Shown here: positions 1-10,785 of the stretch, piece after piece | Layout: every line of letters begins with the position of its first letter | Numbering within the stretch: the stretch's first letter is position 1 | Assembly: GCA_020744225.1 (NCBI GenBank) | Contig: JAGMWG010000007.1 | Coordinates: 1,674,001 to 1,738,000, forward strand | Reading direction: 5' to 3' | Origin: Paraphoma chrysanthemicola | Lineage: Eukaryota; Ascomycota; Dothideomycetes; Pleosporales; Phaeosphaeriaceae | DNA length: 64,000 bases | The notes under the pieces: model-generated | What the model was told of the DNA's origin: nothing | The model's database searches: none | Seen by the model: the letters and a program-made list of their open reading frames with translations, nothing else | Position numbers and translations under genes: made by a program

Positions 1-382
1 GTGATTGATTCGCAACGATCGTCGAGTGAAAGTTAGCTACCTGACATCTTCAGCAGCTGTGTGCTCAAAAAGTGTGAGACCTTGTAATGATCGTGTACGC
101 TACTGATACCATCAATGCAATTGCTGTGCTCATTTGAGGTCGAGAGGTACATCGATTGAGATCCCTACCTTTGATACGATGTCATGACTCGAGCACCTAT
201 GCACCTCAAGCGGCACATCTGCAGGTACGCCACACCCATCCCCGCAATCTTCAATTTGCATCACATGAGCTCACCCCATCTCCATAGACATTCTTCGCTA
301 CATTTCCAATGGTGTAAACCACGGCACAGATTCAGAAGAATTGGATGCGCCTTGAAAACGAAACCACGTCCCAGTCAACACC
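1..382. other. Window edge and 5' flank of acyltransferase gene
   Basis: No gene is supported here. A short open frame from 184 overlaps the start of the next gene in another frame and has no recognisable content. The stretch probably holds the promoter and leader of the gene starting at 383. Confidence 0.5.
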
Positions 383-2152
383 ATGACATCACCTCGTCGC
401 TCACAGCACTGGCTCACCCGCTACGCCAACGCCCAGCACACATGGACACCACACACATCGCAGAATGGAACAAAATCATTCAAACGGCCGCTGGGCCTCG
501 TTGAATCGTCATTCGACATTGACGGCACGCATTTCGGCGGCCGCGCAGATATGACCGCCACGCTAAAACTCGAAATCAACCATCAGTTATCAGAACAAGC
601 ATTACGCGAGCGGATAGTCCTTGCCTGGACACTTTTACGCCTCAAACACGTCTTATTAATGTCCCGCGTCGAAGCCAGTCAAACCGGGCCCCGCGAATTC
701 GTCATCAACATACCACCCTCGCCATCCAGCGCCATCGACGCTTCCCGGTCGTCGATTACATTCCTTTCAGACGTCGGATACACCGCAGACCTAAACGATG
801 AAGATCTCCATCACCACGCTTTGAACACCACACGCATCATCCGACCAGAAATATGTCTTTCAAAACTGCACGTCCTCCCGCTCATCCCCGTCCCGGATAG
901 ACCAGGGCATTTCGAATGTAAATTCCTGGTTGTGATTGCACATCAGATCTCAGATGGATTGAGTGCGTATACCTGGTTCCGCGAATTCATCGCGCTTTTG
1001 AACACACCTGTTGCCAAACTCCACGAGGGTATTCGTACTGCGATACATAGTGACGAGATTGAGAAGCGCTTACCCCCCGCGCAAGAAGATTTATACCCCG
1101 TGGTAAAAGGGAGTGTAGCGAAGCAACGATGGTTCTGGGCGATTATCCGCGTGTTGAGATATATTCAACAGCCGCTTGCGCCGACGTTTACGAATCCGTT
1201 GAGGAGAGGGAAGAGAGTTGCTGGACCATTGGAATTGCAGCCAACGTATGACAAGCTGTTTGATTATAACGTTGAAAAGCGACCGCCGAATAATTCGGGA
1301 CATGTCTTAGCGTACCTCTCACCGAGTGCGTCGGCACGTTTGATTGCGCTGTGTCGATCTGCTAGAGTGTCGATTGGAGCTGGGTGTTTTGCGCTGGCGG
1401 GGTTGAGTATGATGGCTACATATGAAGCCCAGCATTTACATCCACAATCGTCTTCCGAGGTCGAGGACAAGGCACCAGTTCCGGCATTTGGCGCATCGTT
1501 CCCTCTGAACCCACGGCCGTGGCTGACGCGTCCTGTCGGCGCGGATAGTTGCATGTTGAGTTTCAGCGAGGGGATACTCATGCCCTTCTTGCCCTCCTCA
1601 CTACCAATCGAAGGACGATTCAGATTGATTGCACGCATCGCGAATCGGGAATTAAAAGCGTATCAGAAACGTGTTCCAAAGGCAGAAGATACGATAAAGG
1701 GGAGGGACATTGGGATGAGTGTCCTAGATAAACACGCCCCAGCACGCATCCTCGCCACGGGCTATCTTGCACAATTGGAAAGGATAGATGGACGCTTACC
1801 TCCCTCGCAGCGGTCTGGGTTCAATCCACAAGGCGAACTACCAGCACGTATTGGCGCATACGGGGCTACGTGCGGCGTTTCGAGCGTTGGGTCTACAGCC
1901 GCATTCTTCCGACCTGGAGAGTACAACCTCGATGATTTAAGCACCAATAACTTTGCTGCTGATTATCGCGGGTTGAGAATGGGTGTGCGAGCACGTGAAA
2001 ACGAGTTTCTGGTTGGCAGTTCGACGGATGCGGCTGGGATAGTGGGGTTTGGGGTTAGTTACGATGAGAATGCGATTAGTCAGGAGGCAGCGCGAGAGTG
2101 GGCCAAGACGGTGGAGGGGTTGCTGGAGAAGGGCGATGGGTCGAGGTTGTAG
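383..2152 (+). CDS. AATase/condensation-type acyltransferase-like protein
   Basis: Intronless 589-aa protein of the alcohol acetyltransferase (AATase) / condensation-domain superfamily, which transfers acyl groups from acyl-CoA to an alcohol or amine. The visible hallmark is the HxxxD active-site motif HQISDG at residues 187-192, in the usual place at the end of the N-terminal half. Downstream, GASFPLNPRPW and a C-terminal GFGVSYDE segment sit where this superfamily has its second substrate-channel motif. It starts at an ATG at 383 and ends at TAG. No signal peptide or membrane segment is evident. It converges on ATP4, with about 155 bp between the stops. No biosynthetic cluster surrounds it, so substrate and pathway are unknown. 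Family call good; enzyme activity inferred. Confidence 0.7.
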   Translation: MTSPRRSQHWLTRYANAQHTWTPHTSQNGTKSFKRPLGLVESSFDIDGTHFGGRADMTATLKLEINHQLSEQALRERIVLAWTLLRLKHVLLMSRVEASQTGPREFVINIPPSPSSAIDASRSSITFLSDVGYTADLNDEDLHHHALNTTRIIRPEICLSKLHVLPLIPVPDRPGHFECKFLVVIAHQISDGLSAYTWFREFIALLNTPVAKLHEGIRTAIHSDEIEKRLPPAQEDLYPVVKGSVAKQRWFWAIIRVLRYIQQPLAPTFTNPLRRGKRVAGPLELQPTYDKLFDYNVEKRPPNNSGHVLAYLSPSASARLIALCRSARVSIGAGCFALAGLSMMATYEAQHLHPQSSSEVEDKAPVPAFGASFPLNPRPWLTRPVGADSCMLSFSEGILMPFLPSSLPIEGRFRLIARIANRELKAYQKRVPKAEDTIKGRDIGMSVLDKHAPARILATGYLAQLERIDGRLPPSQRSGFNPQGELPARIGAYGATCGVSSVGSTAAFFRPGEYNLDDLSTNNFAADYRGLRMGVRARENEFLVGSSTDAAGIVGFGVSYDENAISQEAAREWAKTVEGLLEKGDGSRL

Positions 2153-2308
2153 ATGGGTGGGGCTCAAAAGTGTAAATACGACGTTCAGAAACAGAATGAG
2201 ATCAATTCGGCCTTTCCCAAGCCTTGGGGACTGTCTATTTGACGAGCTGGACTATTGCACAGATTTATGTAACATTGATTGAAGGGGACCGATGTAATTG
2301 TCGGGCGC

Positions 2309-3213
2309 TTATGCCTTTTGGGCGACGATCCCTGGATGTTGTTAGCATACTGCACTGCCGTAATCTCGGGTGGTCAGACGCACTCTCAACGTCAGCGACG
2401 CTCTGGTCGAGAATCGACTTGAGCGTCTTGGGGTTCTCGAGCTCCTTCTCAATCTTGGCAATGATGGACTCGGCCAGCTCGCGCTGCTGCCTCTGCTTGA
2501 CCTGGCCCTCGTAGCGGACCCACGAATCGAGCACCGTCTTGGCCTCGTGGGCGATGGCGGTCTTCTGCTCGAGCTCAAAAGCCTGCGCCTCGAGCTTGGC
2601 GGTCTCCTGCACGGTTGTCAGCTGTCGGCCCAGCGGGTATCACCCATCTCCAATGCATCCGGATCGCACCTTGGAAACCTCGAAGAGGGTCTTGGTGATG
2701 TCAATGACACCGCCGAGATCCTGGACGCTCTGGATGCGCGACTTGACAGCCGAGGTGTGGTCGGAACGGGCAGCGTTCAGGATGCCCGTGATCTTGTCGG
2801 CCTGCTGCTGGGCATAGTCGCTCCACGCAGGGCCGGCGTACTTTGCGACGGCCCAGAAGATGGTCAGCAGCGAGAGGGCGACGATGGACTCCTCGTTGAC
2901 GACGTAGAGCTCGTTGCTAATAGCCGCGACGCTGAGGCCGGCGCCCGCGGAGAGCACGGCGGCCTTGGTGAGGGGGCTGTTGCCGGGCACGGGTATCGCG
3001 TCGAGCAGCGTCTGGGCCTTCTTCTTGGGGTCCTCCTGCGGCAGATTCGAGTTGTAGCGGGCCTGCGCGGCGATGGATGGGAGGGCGCGGAGAGGCAGCG
3101 ATGGGCGGAGTCGGGCGGCGCCTGTAGCACGTGAGCAGGGGGTCCAATGGCTGCGGTGAAGGACGCTGCGGGGAGTACTGACCGACCGCGCTCCTTGCGA
3201 GACGGGAAGCCAT
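2309..3213 (-). CDS. ATP4: Mitochondrial F1Fo ATP synthase subunit 4 (subunit b)
   Basis: Four coding exons: 3213-3183, 3121-2670, 2606-2384 and 2331-2309, giving 242 aa, the expected length for fungal Atp4. The protein forms the peripheral stalk that holds the F1 head to the Fo rotor in the inner mitochondrial membrane. The N-terminus MASRLARSA is an Arg-rich presequence. A hydrophobic pair follows (SIVALSLLTIFWAVAKYAG), then a long charged helix with VKQRQQRELAESIIAKIEKE. The last intron (2383-2332, 52 bp) has a perfect TGCTAAC branch site. It leads into a 23-nt final exon that restores the conserved ending VERIVAQKA. All junctions keep frame. It shares a 193-bp divergent promoter region with NOC4. 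Very secure. Confidence 0.95.
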
Positions 3214-3406
3214 TGCTGTCGATGGGGGAGGGGAGATGTGGGTGCTGCCGTGGTCGCGGAGCTCTCATCGAAAAGCTGCAAGCACCTGCCAAGCATCGGC
3301 CGCGCTAGCCCAAAAACGCCGAAGCAACTTTTTTGAGGGCTGCTCAAACACCACCAAGATATTTGGTGACACTGCTCGACACCACGTAATTTTAATTGTC
3401 GCAAAC
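3214..3406. promoter_or_regulatory. Divergent ATP4/NOC4 intergenic promoter region
   Basis: Only 193 bp separate the start codons of ATP4 (minus) and NOC4 (plus), so both must be transcribed from this interval. Both are growth-linked housekeeping genes (respiration, ribosome assembly), and co-regulation is plausible. I see no clear TATA box. Confidence 0.6.
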
Positions 3407-5047
3407 ATGCCCGGAAAGACGACCGTCAGCCATGTCGGCGTCAAGAGAAAGCGCGACCCCAGCAAGCCCGAGCGCCGCGAATCCAAGTCCAAGACCCGGC
3501 GGACGTCCCTCAGCGACGACGGCAACGACCCGCAGGCCGAGATTGTGCAGCTCGAGGCGCAGATAGTAGAGTCGCGGAAGCACTACAACAACATTGCGAC
3601 CCTCCTCCAGCTCGCACGACAGCCAGAGGCCGACAATGAAGCGCCCATTCTGGCGGCAGTCGCCCTCTGCAGGGTGTTCTCACGATTACTGGCGACAGGC
3701 GACATGGCCAGGAGTAAGGGCATGGGAGAATCCGAGGCGGTGATTGTGTCGTGGCTGAAGGAGCGCTACAAGGACTTTGTGGATCTGCTGCTGAACGACT
3801 TTCTGCGGAGTGAACACGGCCCGAAGCAGTCAGTGGCCCTTACGCTGCTCATGCGACTGGTGAAGGAGGAGTCCAAGGCGCCCAAATACAACATCAAGAC
3901 GGGGCCGCTGCCGAGGCTGGTAGAAGCCCTTCTGCTCCTCCCGCTAGACGATCCGAACCGCGACGAATTTGCCGAGAAGTACTTCAAGCAGTACGACGAC
4001 ATCCGCTTCTTCACCTTCAAGGCTGTCAAGACCGTTCTTGACTCTGATCTCGAACTCCCGACCCGCACCCTCGTGACCGCCAACAGCCTCTCCCTCCTCT
4101 CTACGCTCGAAGAAGTGCCCAACTCGTCTGGCGACATCGAAAACTTCTACACACAGCCGCAAGCGAAGAACCCCATAACGTCGCTGCGGGCATACAAAGA
4201 GAAGGCGCAAGAAGCCTGGCTGGTGACCATGCGTGCCGGTCTCACCAAAGACCAGCGCAAGTCTATCCTCACAGCCTTCACGCACTGCATTGCGCCCTGG
4301 TTCCAACAGCCGGAAATGCTCATGGACTTCCTCACCGATTCGTACGACGTTGGAGGCGCCACTTCGCTGCTGGCCCTGTCAGGGCTCTACTACCTCATCT
4401 CAGAGAAGAATCTCGACTACCCATCCTTCTACCTCAAGCTCTATTCGCTCCTCGACGACGGTCTCCTCCACTCCAAGCACCGCTCGCGCTTCTTCCGCCT
4501 GCTCGATACCTTCATGTCCTCGACACATTTGCCCGCTGCCCTCGTGGCGAGCTTCATAAAGCGTTTGTCGCGCCTTGCGCTACATGGACCGCCCGCGGGT
4601 ATCGTTGTGGTGATACCCTGGGTGTACAACATGTTCAAGCGCCATCCAGCATGCACATTCATGATGCATCGCGAGATACGGGATCCCGTGCGGAAGCAAC
4701 AGCTGGAGGAAGAAGGCATGTCCGACCCGTTCGACATGTCTGAATCAGACCCCATGCTTAGCAACGCAATCGAGAGCAGCGTCTGGGAGCTTGAGGCGCT
4801 ACAAACACATTACCATCCGAACGTTGCAACGCTTGCGAAGATCATAGTAGAGCAGTTCACGAAAAGGAGTTACAATCTCGAAGACTTCCTCGACCACAGC
4901 TACACCGCGTTGCTGGATGTCGAACTGGATAGAGACCTGAAGAAGGATCCAGAGGTCGAATTCGAGATTCCAAAGCGGATCTTCACAGAAGAGGAGGGTC
5001 TTGGACCATTCGGACAGCTCTTTGGCATGGTAGTTGAAGCGATATAG
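3407..5047 (+). CDS. NOC4: U3 snoRNP/ribosome biogenesis factor Noc4 (CBF domain)
   Basis: Intronless 546-aa protein, close to the roughly 550 aa of yeast Noc4. Noc4 pairs with Nop14 in the 90S pre-ribosome in the nucleolus and is needed for 40S subunit processing. The N-terminus (MPGKTTVSHVGVKRKRDPSK onward) is lysine/arginine-rich and looks like a nucleolar signal. The C-terminal third carries the CBF/Mak21-type helical domain, including SLLALSGLYYLISEKNLDYP, SRFFRLLDTFMSSTHLPA and the family hallmark GIVVVIPWVYNMFKRHP. The open frame extends upstream of 3407, but only the ATG at 3407 makes sense as a start. The acidic segment DPFDMSESDPMLSNAIESS precedes the final helices, as in homologues. 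Secure. Confidence 0.93.
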   Translation: MPGKTTVSHVGVKRKRDPSKPERRESKSKTRRTSLSDDGNDPQAEIVQLEAQIVESRKHYNNIATLLQLARQPEADNEAPILAAVALCRVFSRLLATGDMARSKGMGESEAVIVSWLKERYKDFVDLLLNDFLRSEHGPKQSVALTLLMRLVKEESKAPKYNIKTGPLPRLVEALLLLPLDDPNRDEFAEKYFKQYDDIRFFTFKAVKTVLDSDLELPTRTLVTANSLSLLSTLEEVPNSSGDIENFYTQPQAKNPITSLRAYKEKAQEAWLVTMRAGLTKDQRKSILTAFTHCIAPWFQQPEMLMDFLTDSYDVGGATSLLALSGLYYLISEKNLDYPSFYLKLYSLLDDGLLHSKHRSRFFRLLDTFMSSTHLPAALVASFIKRLSRLALHGPPAGIVVVIPWVYNMFKRHPACTFMMHREIRDPVRKQQLEEEGMSDPFDMSESDPMLSNAIESSVWELEALQTHYHPNVATLAKIIVEQFTKRSYNLEDFLDHSYTALLDVELDRDLKKDPEVEFEIPKRIFTEEEGLGPFGQLFGMVVEAI

Positions 5048-5681
5048 ATCCACCAGATTCTGAAGAAAGGATGGCATATTTTCGACCATTACAATAGACC
5101 GTTCTGGTTCGATGCACACGCTTGTCTCAATTGCCCGTTCGTCGTTCTACCGCCCTTTGCTCTCACGCGCAGTGCATAGATATTGTGCCTGGGCTTGTTT
5201 CCCAGCGCAGTTGACTCCTCGCACGCTTGCCACACCCTCCCAGCTGCCTCTCCATGACCGACTCATGGACCACCAGCCAGCACTTACGTTTGATGTGCAC
5301 TAGGCAAGCTGTCACTCGCTGTCATAGTTAAGGAGTACTTTGAGAAGCGGATGGAGGACATGAGACGAGCTAGTTACGGAGAAGTCACGTCGCCATACAA
5401 CGTCTAGCACTTCAGATTCAGTCGATCTACGTGCTAGCACATGGTGTTCGGTACTTGCAATTCATTAGCGCTCCTACCTCACAAGACAGACTGGGTAGTT
5501 GCGGAACATTACTCATACTTCCTTCCATCAGACTGTTCTTGCCTTCCTCAGCTGCAACATCACTTACTTCAATATTATGTCTTCTCGCTTCTTATTCGAC
5601 ATCTCGCAATACGGCATAGCCTCGCATCGCTTCATTCCTATTCTACACTCGTGTTACCCAACCAGGGCGCAGTCTCTCGCT
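5048..5681. other. Intergenic region between NOC4 and MYND gene
   Basis: This holds the NOC4 3' end and the upstream region of the MYND gene. Short open frames here show no family resemblance. If translation of the MYND gene starts at the in-frame ATG at 5577, the last 105 bp would be coding. Confidence 0.5.
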
Positions 5682-6950
5682 ATGCCAGCTTCGCTTCAAA
5701 CCGACATTGCATTCGCTGCTCTCAAAGAATCTTCGAACTCTTTGGCAGCGCAGAAATCGACCAAGGACAATGCTAATCTTGCCGTCAACCTCTGCTCAAT
5801 GTGCGACCGACCTGCCAATAATCTGAATTGCGCTCGGTGCGGATGCAGTTTCTACTGTTCGAAAACCTGTCAGAAGGATGATCTGTCGCTCCACAAGCTT
5901 CTATGCCAGTCTTTCAAAGACTTCAGCGCTGACAAGGCTCCACCCTCTCACTATCGATTCATCCTTTTCCACGACCGCAAACGCAAGCCGGAATTTGTAT
6001 GGCTGCGCTGTCCAAGCAAATCATCGCCGGTCCTTCCCCAACGCATCGCTCATGTTGATCAACCCGGGTGTGCAGCTCATATTGTGTGGCGTGGGGATTT
6101 TAATCCACTACTTGGGCGCAGTCGCAAGCGTATGTGCCTCATTGGTCATGCAAAGACTGGGTCAGACGGCATGTATCATGCGGTCGGCGCACGCAATGAG
6201 AGCTTGATGGCCGTTGACAATGTTCTTTACTTTGCAGAGGAATTTCGAGGACCGCTCCTTCTGTTCAGCATGGACGGACACCTCAACACGATGGACTTCC
6301 GCAATTCAATCGACCTTATGAGAATTTCGATAGCTGCAGAGCACAGGCTGCCGCTCCTAGGCCCAACCCCTGTTCGCGGCGTTCGGATCAACTGCATTGG
6401 CGATGTTGTTCTTGGTGGGCGACCTCGATTCGAAGCTTACGAGTGCGCTTTATTTGAACACCAAGTAATCGACGAGAATCTGCGACTTCCGCTGGCTGAA
6501 AAAGTCGGTCTTCGACTACAGTGCCACACTATCCCGGCTATATACTCGATGCCGTGGAGAGGCCGTCATATTCAAGGCAACACTCACTTCTCCTACGACA
6601 TGAATATTTCATGGACTGTATTGAAGCCAACCCAGTGGTTGCAGCCGGTCAAAACCATTATTGTAACTCGCGAGGATGGTCGGGGCCTACATCCAAGCCA
6701 GATGGAAGCACTGTGTCAATACATATACAGTATCTCGTTCCCATCGATCACTGAGGTCGACTTCGCTCCAGGCGAGCCTCCGAACCGAGATATTCGCCAG
6801 GAGTTAGACGATCAATTCAAGGATGCGAACGAGCTGCTACAGTGTGACGTTAATGAAGAGGACTGGCAGGAGTTCTGGCAGGAGTACAAGTCAAGAATGT
6901 GTGCCGAGTACTACTACGAGGCAAGTGATACTGATTCAGGGGTTGAATAA
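5682..6950 (+). CDS. MYND-type zinc finger protein
   Basis: 422-aa protein when started at the ATG at 5682 (MPASLQTDIAF). An in-frame ATG at 5577 would add 35 residues, and the frame stays open further upstream. A complete MYND zinc finger lies at residues 38-75: C38, C41, C50, C53, C59, C63, H71 and C75. This is the canonical C-x2-C-x8-C-x2-C-x5-C-x3-C-x7-H-x3-C spacing. MYND fingers bind proline-rich peptides in partner proteins. The remaining 340 residues contain no domain I recognise (no SET motifs), so this is not an obvious SMYD methyltransferase. The tail is acidic (EASDTDSGVE). Such single-MYND proteins are numerous and poorly characterised in filamentous ascomycetes. Function unknown. 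Confidence 0.8.
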   Translation: MPASLQTDIAFAALKESSNSLAAQKSTKDNANLAVNLCSMCDRPANNLNCARCGCSFYCSKTCQKDDLSLHKLLCQSFKDFSADKAPPSHYRFILFHDRKRKPEFVWLRCPSKSSPVLPQRIAHVDQPGCAAHIVWRGDFNPLLGRSRKRMCLIGHAKTGSDGMYHAVGARNESLMAVDNVLYFAEEFRGPLLLFSMDGHLNTMDFRNSIDLMRISIAAEHRLPLLGPTPVRGVRINCIGDVVLGGRPRFEAYECALFEHQVIDENLRLPLAEKVGLRLQCHTIPAIYSMPWRGRHIQGNTHFSYDMNISWTVLKPTQWLQPVKTIIVTREDGRGLHPSQMEALCQYIYSISFPSITEVDFAPGEPPNRDIRQELDDQFKDANELLQCDVNEEDWQEFWQEYKSRMCAEYYYEASDTDSGVE

Positions 6951-7402
6951 AAGAAGACTGTGAAGAGAAATGAAATCAAACTTCCAAATAGTGACATAGG
7001 AGACGACATGCGCAATGTCGTCGGTGTTTCAGGGAACCAAACGTGCTTGTAAGATACGCTAACGTCAACCACGCGGAAGTAAACACGATCACCAACCAGT
7101 CAGCACTACATCGCCTCTTCTGAATGCAAGCTTCCCCCAGCCAGGTCGATGGTTCCGCCGCGGGGCCCGAGACCCAGGTCCAAACTTGTGTTGGACAGGG
7201 GTAGCGCGGCTGAATACAACAACGTTCTCGAACCCCCAGATTAAACGTTCCCGATGTGCCATATTGCCGCGTATAGTACAAACGGCACGCTAATACAACA
7301 TGCACGTTACCATCATCATCACAAATAGTCGGGAAGCAAAGTACATAATAAAGTCACATCCACGCACTCACTCAATGCTCAGTTCAAGTAATTCCATTCA
7401 CA
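6951..7402. other. Intergenic region, GH131 promoter side
   Basis: About 450 bp with no supported gene. It contains the 3' end of the MYND gene and the upstream region of the secreted GH131 gene. A minus-strand open frame in it (6976-7305) has no recognisable content. Confidence 0.5.
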
Positions 7403-8525
7403 ATGCATCTCCTCCACCTCCTCCCCTTCGCCCTCCTGGCATCCGCAGCACCCACTAAACCCGACCCCAAGCCAGGATATCCCACACACCCACCACCCAA
7501 AGACTCCTCGCGCATCAAATGCCCCATCATCTTCGACGGCCGCGTGCCCAAAAACCTCACGCTAAAATCATTCGACAGCGCAACCACATCGCCATTCAAC
7601 CCAGGCTACGTCAAAGGCGAAAACATCAGCTGGTCAGACATCCTCCTCCTCCCCGACTACGTGGACAGATCGCGCTTCGACGAGGGCAAGTACCGCGCCG
7701 TCGAAGTCACGATTGATGACCGGAGCTTATTTCGCGCGGGGCCGAATCTGCAGACTGGGTTCCGGCGCGCGGGACTGCTGTTCAAGGATGATGCGAATGA
7801 TCCCGGTGCGGACGCGGCGGACGCGGGTGTTGTTACTTTCCACTGGAGCGTGAAGCAGGATGAGCGACGGGCGTTGAATTTGAGTCATGAGTATATGAAT
7901 GTTTGGCATGAGAGGGCGGATTATGGGGGGAATCAGTTTATGTTTGTTGGAGGTACGTCTTCTTCACCCTTTTTACATGCGTTTCGTCTTATCCCGTTTA
8001 TTTCGGAGGATAGACGGTTCTCCGAGTGTGGTTGTTCGATCGAGTGGGATAATGATTGCTAATTCGGATATGTGTAGGTGTTATCCTCCCCGGCGACGGC
8101 GGAACAGGTATCGATACCAAGAAAGAGCGCCAGAAATGGCGTGTTCAGAATTTCAAGAATGAGTTTATATTCGAAACGCCCATTGATTTCGACGAGTGGC
8201 AGAATTTTGCTGTTCAGCTTGATTACACCAAATCGTAAGCATTGCCGTCCTTCTAAAACCGTCGTCCAGTTGTTCACACTTACGCAGAACGATCCGCGTC
8301 TTTTATTCCCTTGGCAATGCACCACTGCGCCCTGTTACGCGCGCCTTGCCAAATGACAATTCTGGCGGCGGACAATTGCAACTTGGGATCGCGAAGAAGC
8401 CAACGGAGACGAAGACGGTGGTGTTTGATGGGTATCAAGAGAAGATTAGGATAAGGGGCGAGGGGCAGATATATGGCGGGGTGTTTGTTGAGGGTGGTGG
8501 GGAGAAGGAGTGTGTGAGTTTGTAG
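7403..8525 (+). CDS. Secreted glycoside hydrolase family 131 (beta-glucanase)
   Basis: Three exons, 7403-7952, 8078-8234 and 8288-8525, give 314 aa with all junctions in frame. The introns are 125 and 53 bp. GH131 enzymes are fungal extracellular beta-1,3/1,6- and beta-1,4-glucanases acting on plant or fungal wall glucans. The N-terminus MHLLHLLPFALLASAAP is a clear signal peptide. The GH131 catalytic fold follows directly (CPIIFDGRVPKNLTL, PFNPGYVKGENISW). Other family blocks are LNLSHEYMNVWHERADYGGN, FDEWQNFAVQLDYTKST and the C-terminal GEGQIYGGVFVE. Several N-glycosylation sequons (NLT, NIS, NLS) fit secretion. There is no carbohydrate-binding module. In plant-associated fungi such enzymes are often induced on host contact. 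Family call strong; exact substrate not determinable. Confidence 0.9.
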
Positions 8526-8852
8526 GCTGGGATAGGGTAGTCGGGGCATTGTGAGACATGTTTTGCAAATAGTTGGCCCGCGCACCGAGAGGAAGTGGTA
8601 GCAATGTCACTTGGTTCTGCATCTGCAGACAAAGTATTACGTTGGAGGTGAGCGTTGTCGTGTAGTGGTTGGAGCCGTCCACGAGTGGTGTCTAAATGCG
8701 CAGCAAGCAATCTGATGGCCAAACTGTGATGCTACTATCTCGTCGGCCAACTTTGGCATCCGATAAGGGACGATTCTTGCGTATTGAGAGGGGTTGGAAT
8801 GAGTTGCGAAGACGCTATACTCCAAGTCGCTGAAGCTCGGTGTTTGGCACTC
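8526..8852. other. Convergent intergenic region GH131/HET
   Basis: 327 bp between the stop codons of two convergent genes. It should hold both 3' untranslated regions; nothing else is seen. Confidence 0.5.
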
Positions 8853-10785
8853 TCACTCGAGAAGAATGTCTTCCACGGTCCACTCTCCGACCTTGTCTCC
8901 GGGTTGCGAGTCGCTCGTAAGATGTTCGAGATCTGGGTGCTCTTGAAGTCTTGGTATTTCGGCAGCGCATACGAATTGATACGTTTCTCCAGGTATATGT
9001 CGCCGCACTACTATAGGCACTGCACATCCTAGTACCATCCAGATTTCGTCCCCTGTCATTACTGAGTTGGTCGGAGTAATGCCATAATTTCTCGACTCTG
9101 TCTCTATGATGGCTGATTGACTTAGCCCACGAAGGAGGACTGACAGTGTGGCTTGACTTGCAACATCACAAAGAGCGAAAGCAGCTTCGTTCAGCCGAAC
9201 ATCGTACCCGATGAAGAGTTGTTCATCAGGTGTTCTCCCTGCCACCTCGAGGAAGGCCGTCAACGCTGACCTGATTGGTTGGTGTGATGTGTGCCCTATC
9301 CTTGCATGCATCGGTGAATGGTCGGACGTAGCAACGAGTCTTTGATAGGTCTGAGAATAGGAGTAGATCGAACGAGTTGAGACCCGAGATAAGATATCCA
9401 GCATTTCGTAAGTCCGTTCAGAATCTGAGTTGATAAGGGTGGGGAAAAATCTCCCGAGCTCGGAAGTCCGTAAGTCTTCCATATTTCCCTTAATGTGAGA
9501 ATATACGCAGTGTTCATGCTCAAACATGACCCAGGCAATACAGACGCCACGAATACGAAGCTGTCTATTGGCTTGTGTGATTGCGGGAAGTGGACTCAAG
9601 GTTTTCTTTGTATATGGACTGGATCGCGGAATGCTGCGACGAGCCCAAGGATGAAAGTCAGGCACATAGCCAAGCCAGGAAGATGGAATCCAGGTAGGAA
9701 CACCAGCCCCTGAATCACGAGCTTTGTTTCTGCCAGCATCCGCATCGTGCAAGAAGCGCAGATCCCGATGTCTGTTAACATGGTAGATGGCTACGTCAAT
9801 AGCGACATCTCTGACGGTTTTTTCATAATTTACTTCGATGCCGCCTTCATCGTAGTCAATAGCCAGGTGCATGAGTGAGTAGACGCGATCTCGAGGATCG
9901 CTCATCATCAAACTCTCGTATCGCGTGAGCAGATCGCTCAAGTACCACGTTGCTCGGAGCGAAGGATTCATGAAAAGCCCATCCGCGGCGGGGACATGGT
10001 GCAAAGCAAACGGTCTCAGATGTCTTGTCCATTCGTAGGCCTTCGCGTTAGCCATGGACTGATGTAGAGAATACCTTGCACGAATTGCTCGCTGGAACTT
10101 CAACAGGGATACACCGGAAATCACAACGTCCATACATTGGAGGCTGATATGAGAAGCGTTCAAAACTTCCTGCTGTACCTGTAGAACGTGGTATCGTGTT
10201 AGTGTATTCCAAACGACTTATTGAAAGTTCTCTTACCCACGCGCGTGTCCAGTAGTCGTTCACAAACAAAGGTGCAATTGAATCCCAAAAGTCTGGCTGG
10301 TCTCCCACTGCTCGACAATTGTCAGACTCGTAGTCTAGAACGCTACTGAATTGTTGCAACGCCTGAATAGCCTTGGTGCCGGCATTTATGTATGGTTCAT
10401 ATATCCATATCCGGACTACGCTCGCTTGCTGAAAGACGCGGCGCATCATCCGTACTTGCTCAGCTCGTTCGACAAGATTCTTTTGATTGATGCATATCGC
10501 ATCCACCCATAGATTAAGCCATTTGTAGCCGCTCCGAATGTGTTGCAGCGCGACGGTTAGATTACCAGTAAGTGGAAGAGGTTTCCCCAAGAGTCGTATC
10601 GTACTGGTTGGGGTCGGATCACCCCACATGTATGAAAGGGCGTCGTAAGATATTGACGGTTCATCAATATTTGAAACTACGAGTCGTCCCCTCAAGACAT
10701 CATCTTTTCCCGCTGGAGCTAATTGGAGAATGCGAATCTGACCAACGCTAAGAGGCTCGTAGACGAACGATGTAGCGAGCGCCAT
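8853..10785 (-). CDS. HET-domain protein (heterokaryon incompatibility type)
   Basis: Two exons, 10785-10237 and 10178-8853, with a 58-bp intron (GTAAGA...CTACAG), give 624 aa. The HET domain triggers programmed cell death when activated in non-self recognition and is widespread in Pezizomycotina. HET motifs in order are SYDALSYMWGDP (~residue 48), LWVDAICINQKN (~90), then VFQQASVVRIWI and DYWTRAW. The splice site lies directly after the last of these. The C-terminal GDEIWMVLGCAVPIVVRRH is the typical end block of this HET subgroup. The start chosen is the first ATG (10785); the frame extends upstream without an ATG. No NACHT or repeat domain is visible, so sensor and partner are unknown. Confidence 0.85.

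Noticed and set aside
2370..3134. 254-codon plus-strand open frame opposite ATP4
   Set aside because: It is the antisense shadow of ATP4 exons 2 and 3, Leu/Gly/Arg-biased without domains; the minus strand gives a complete ATP synthase subunit.
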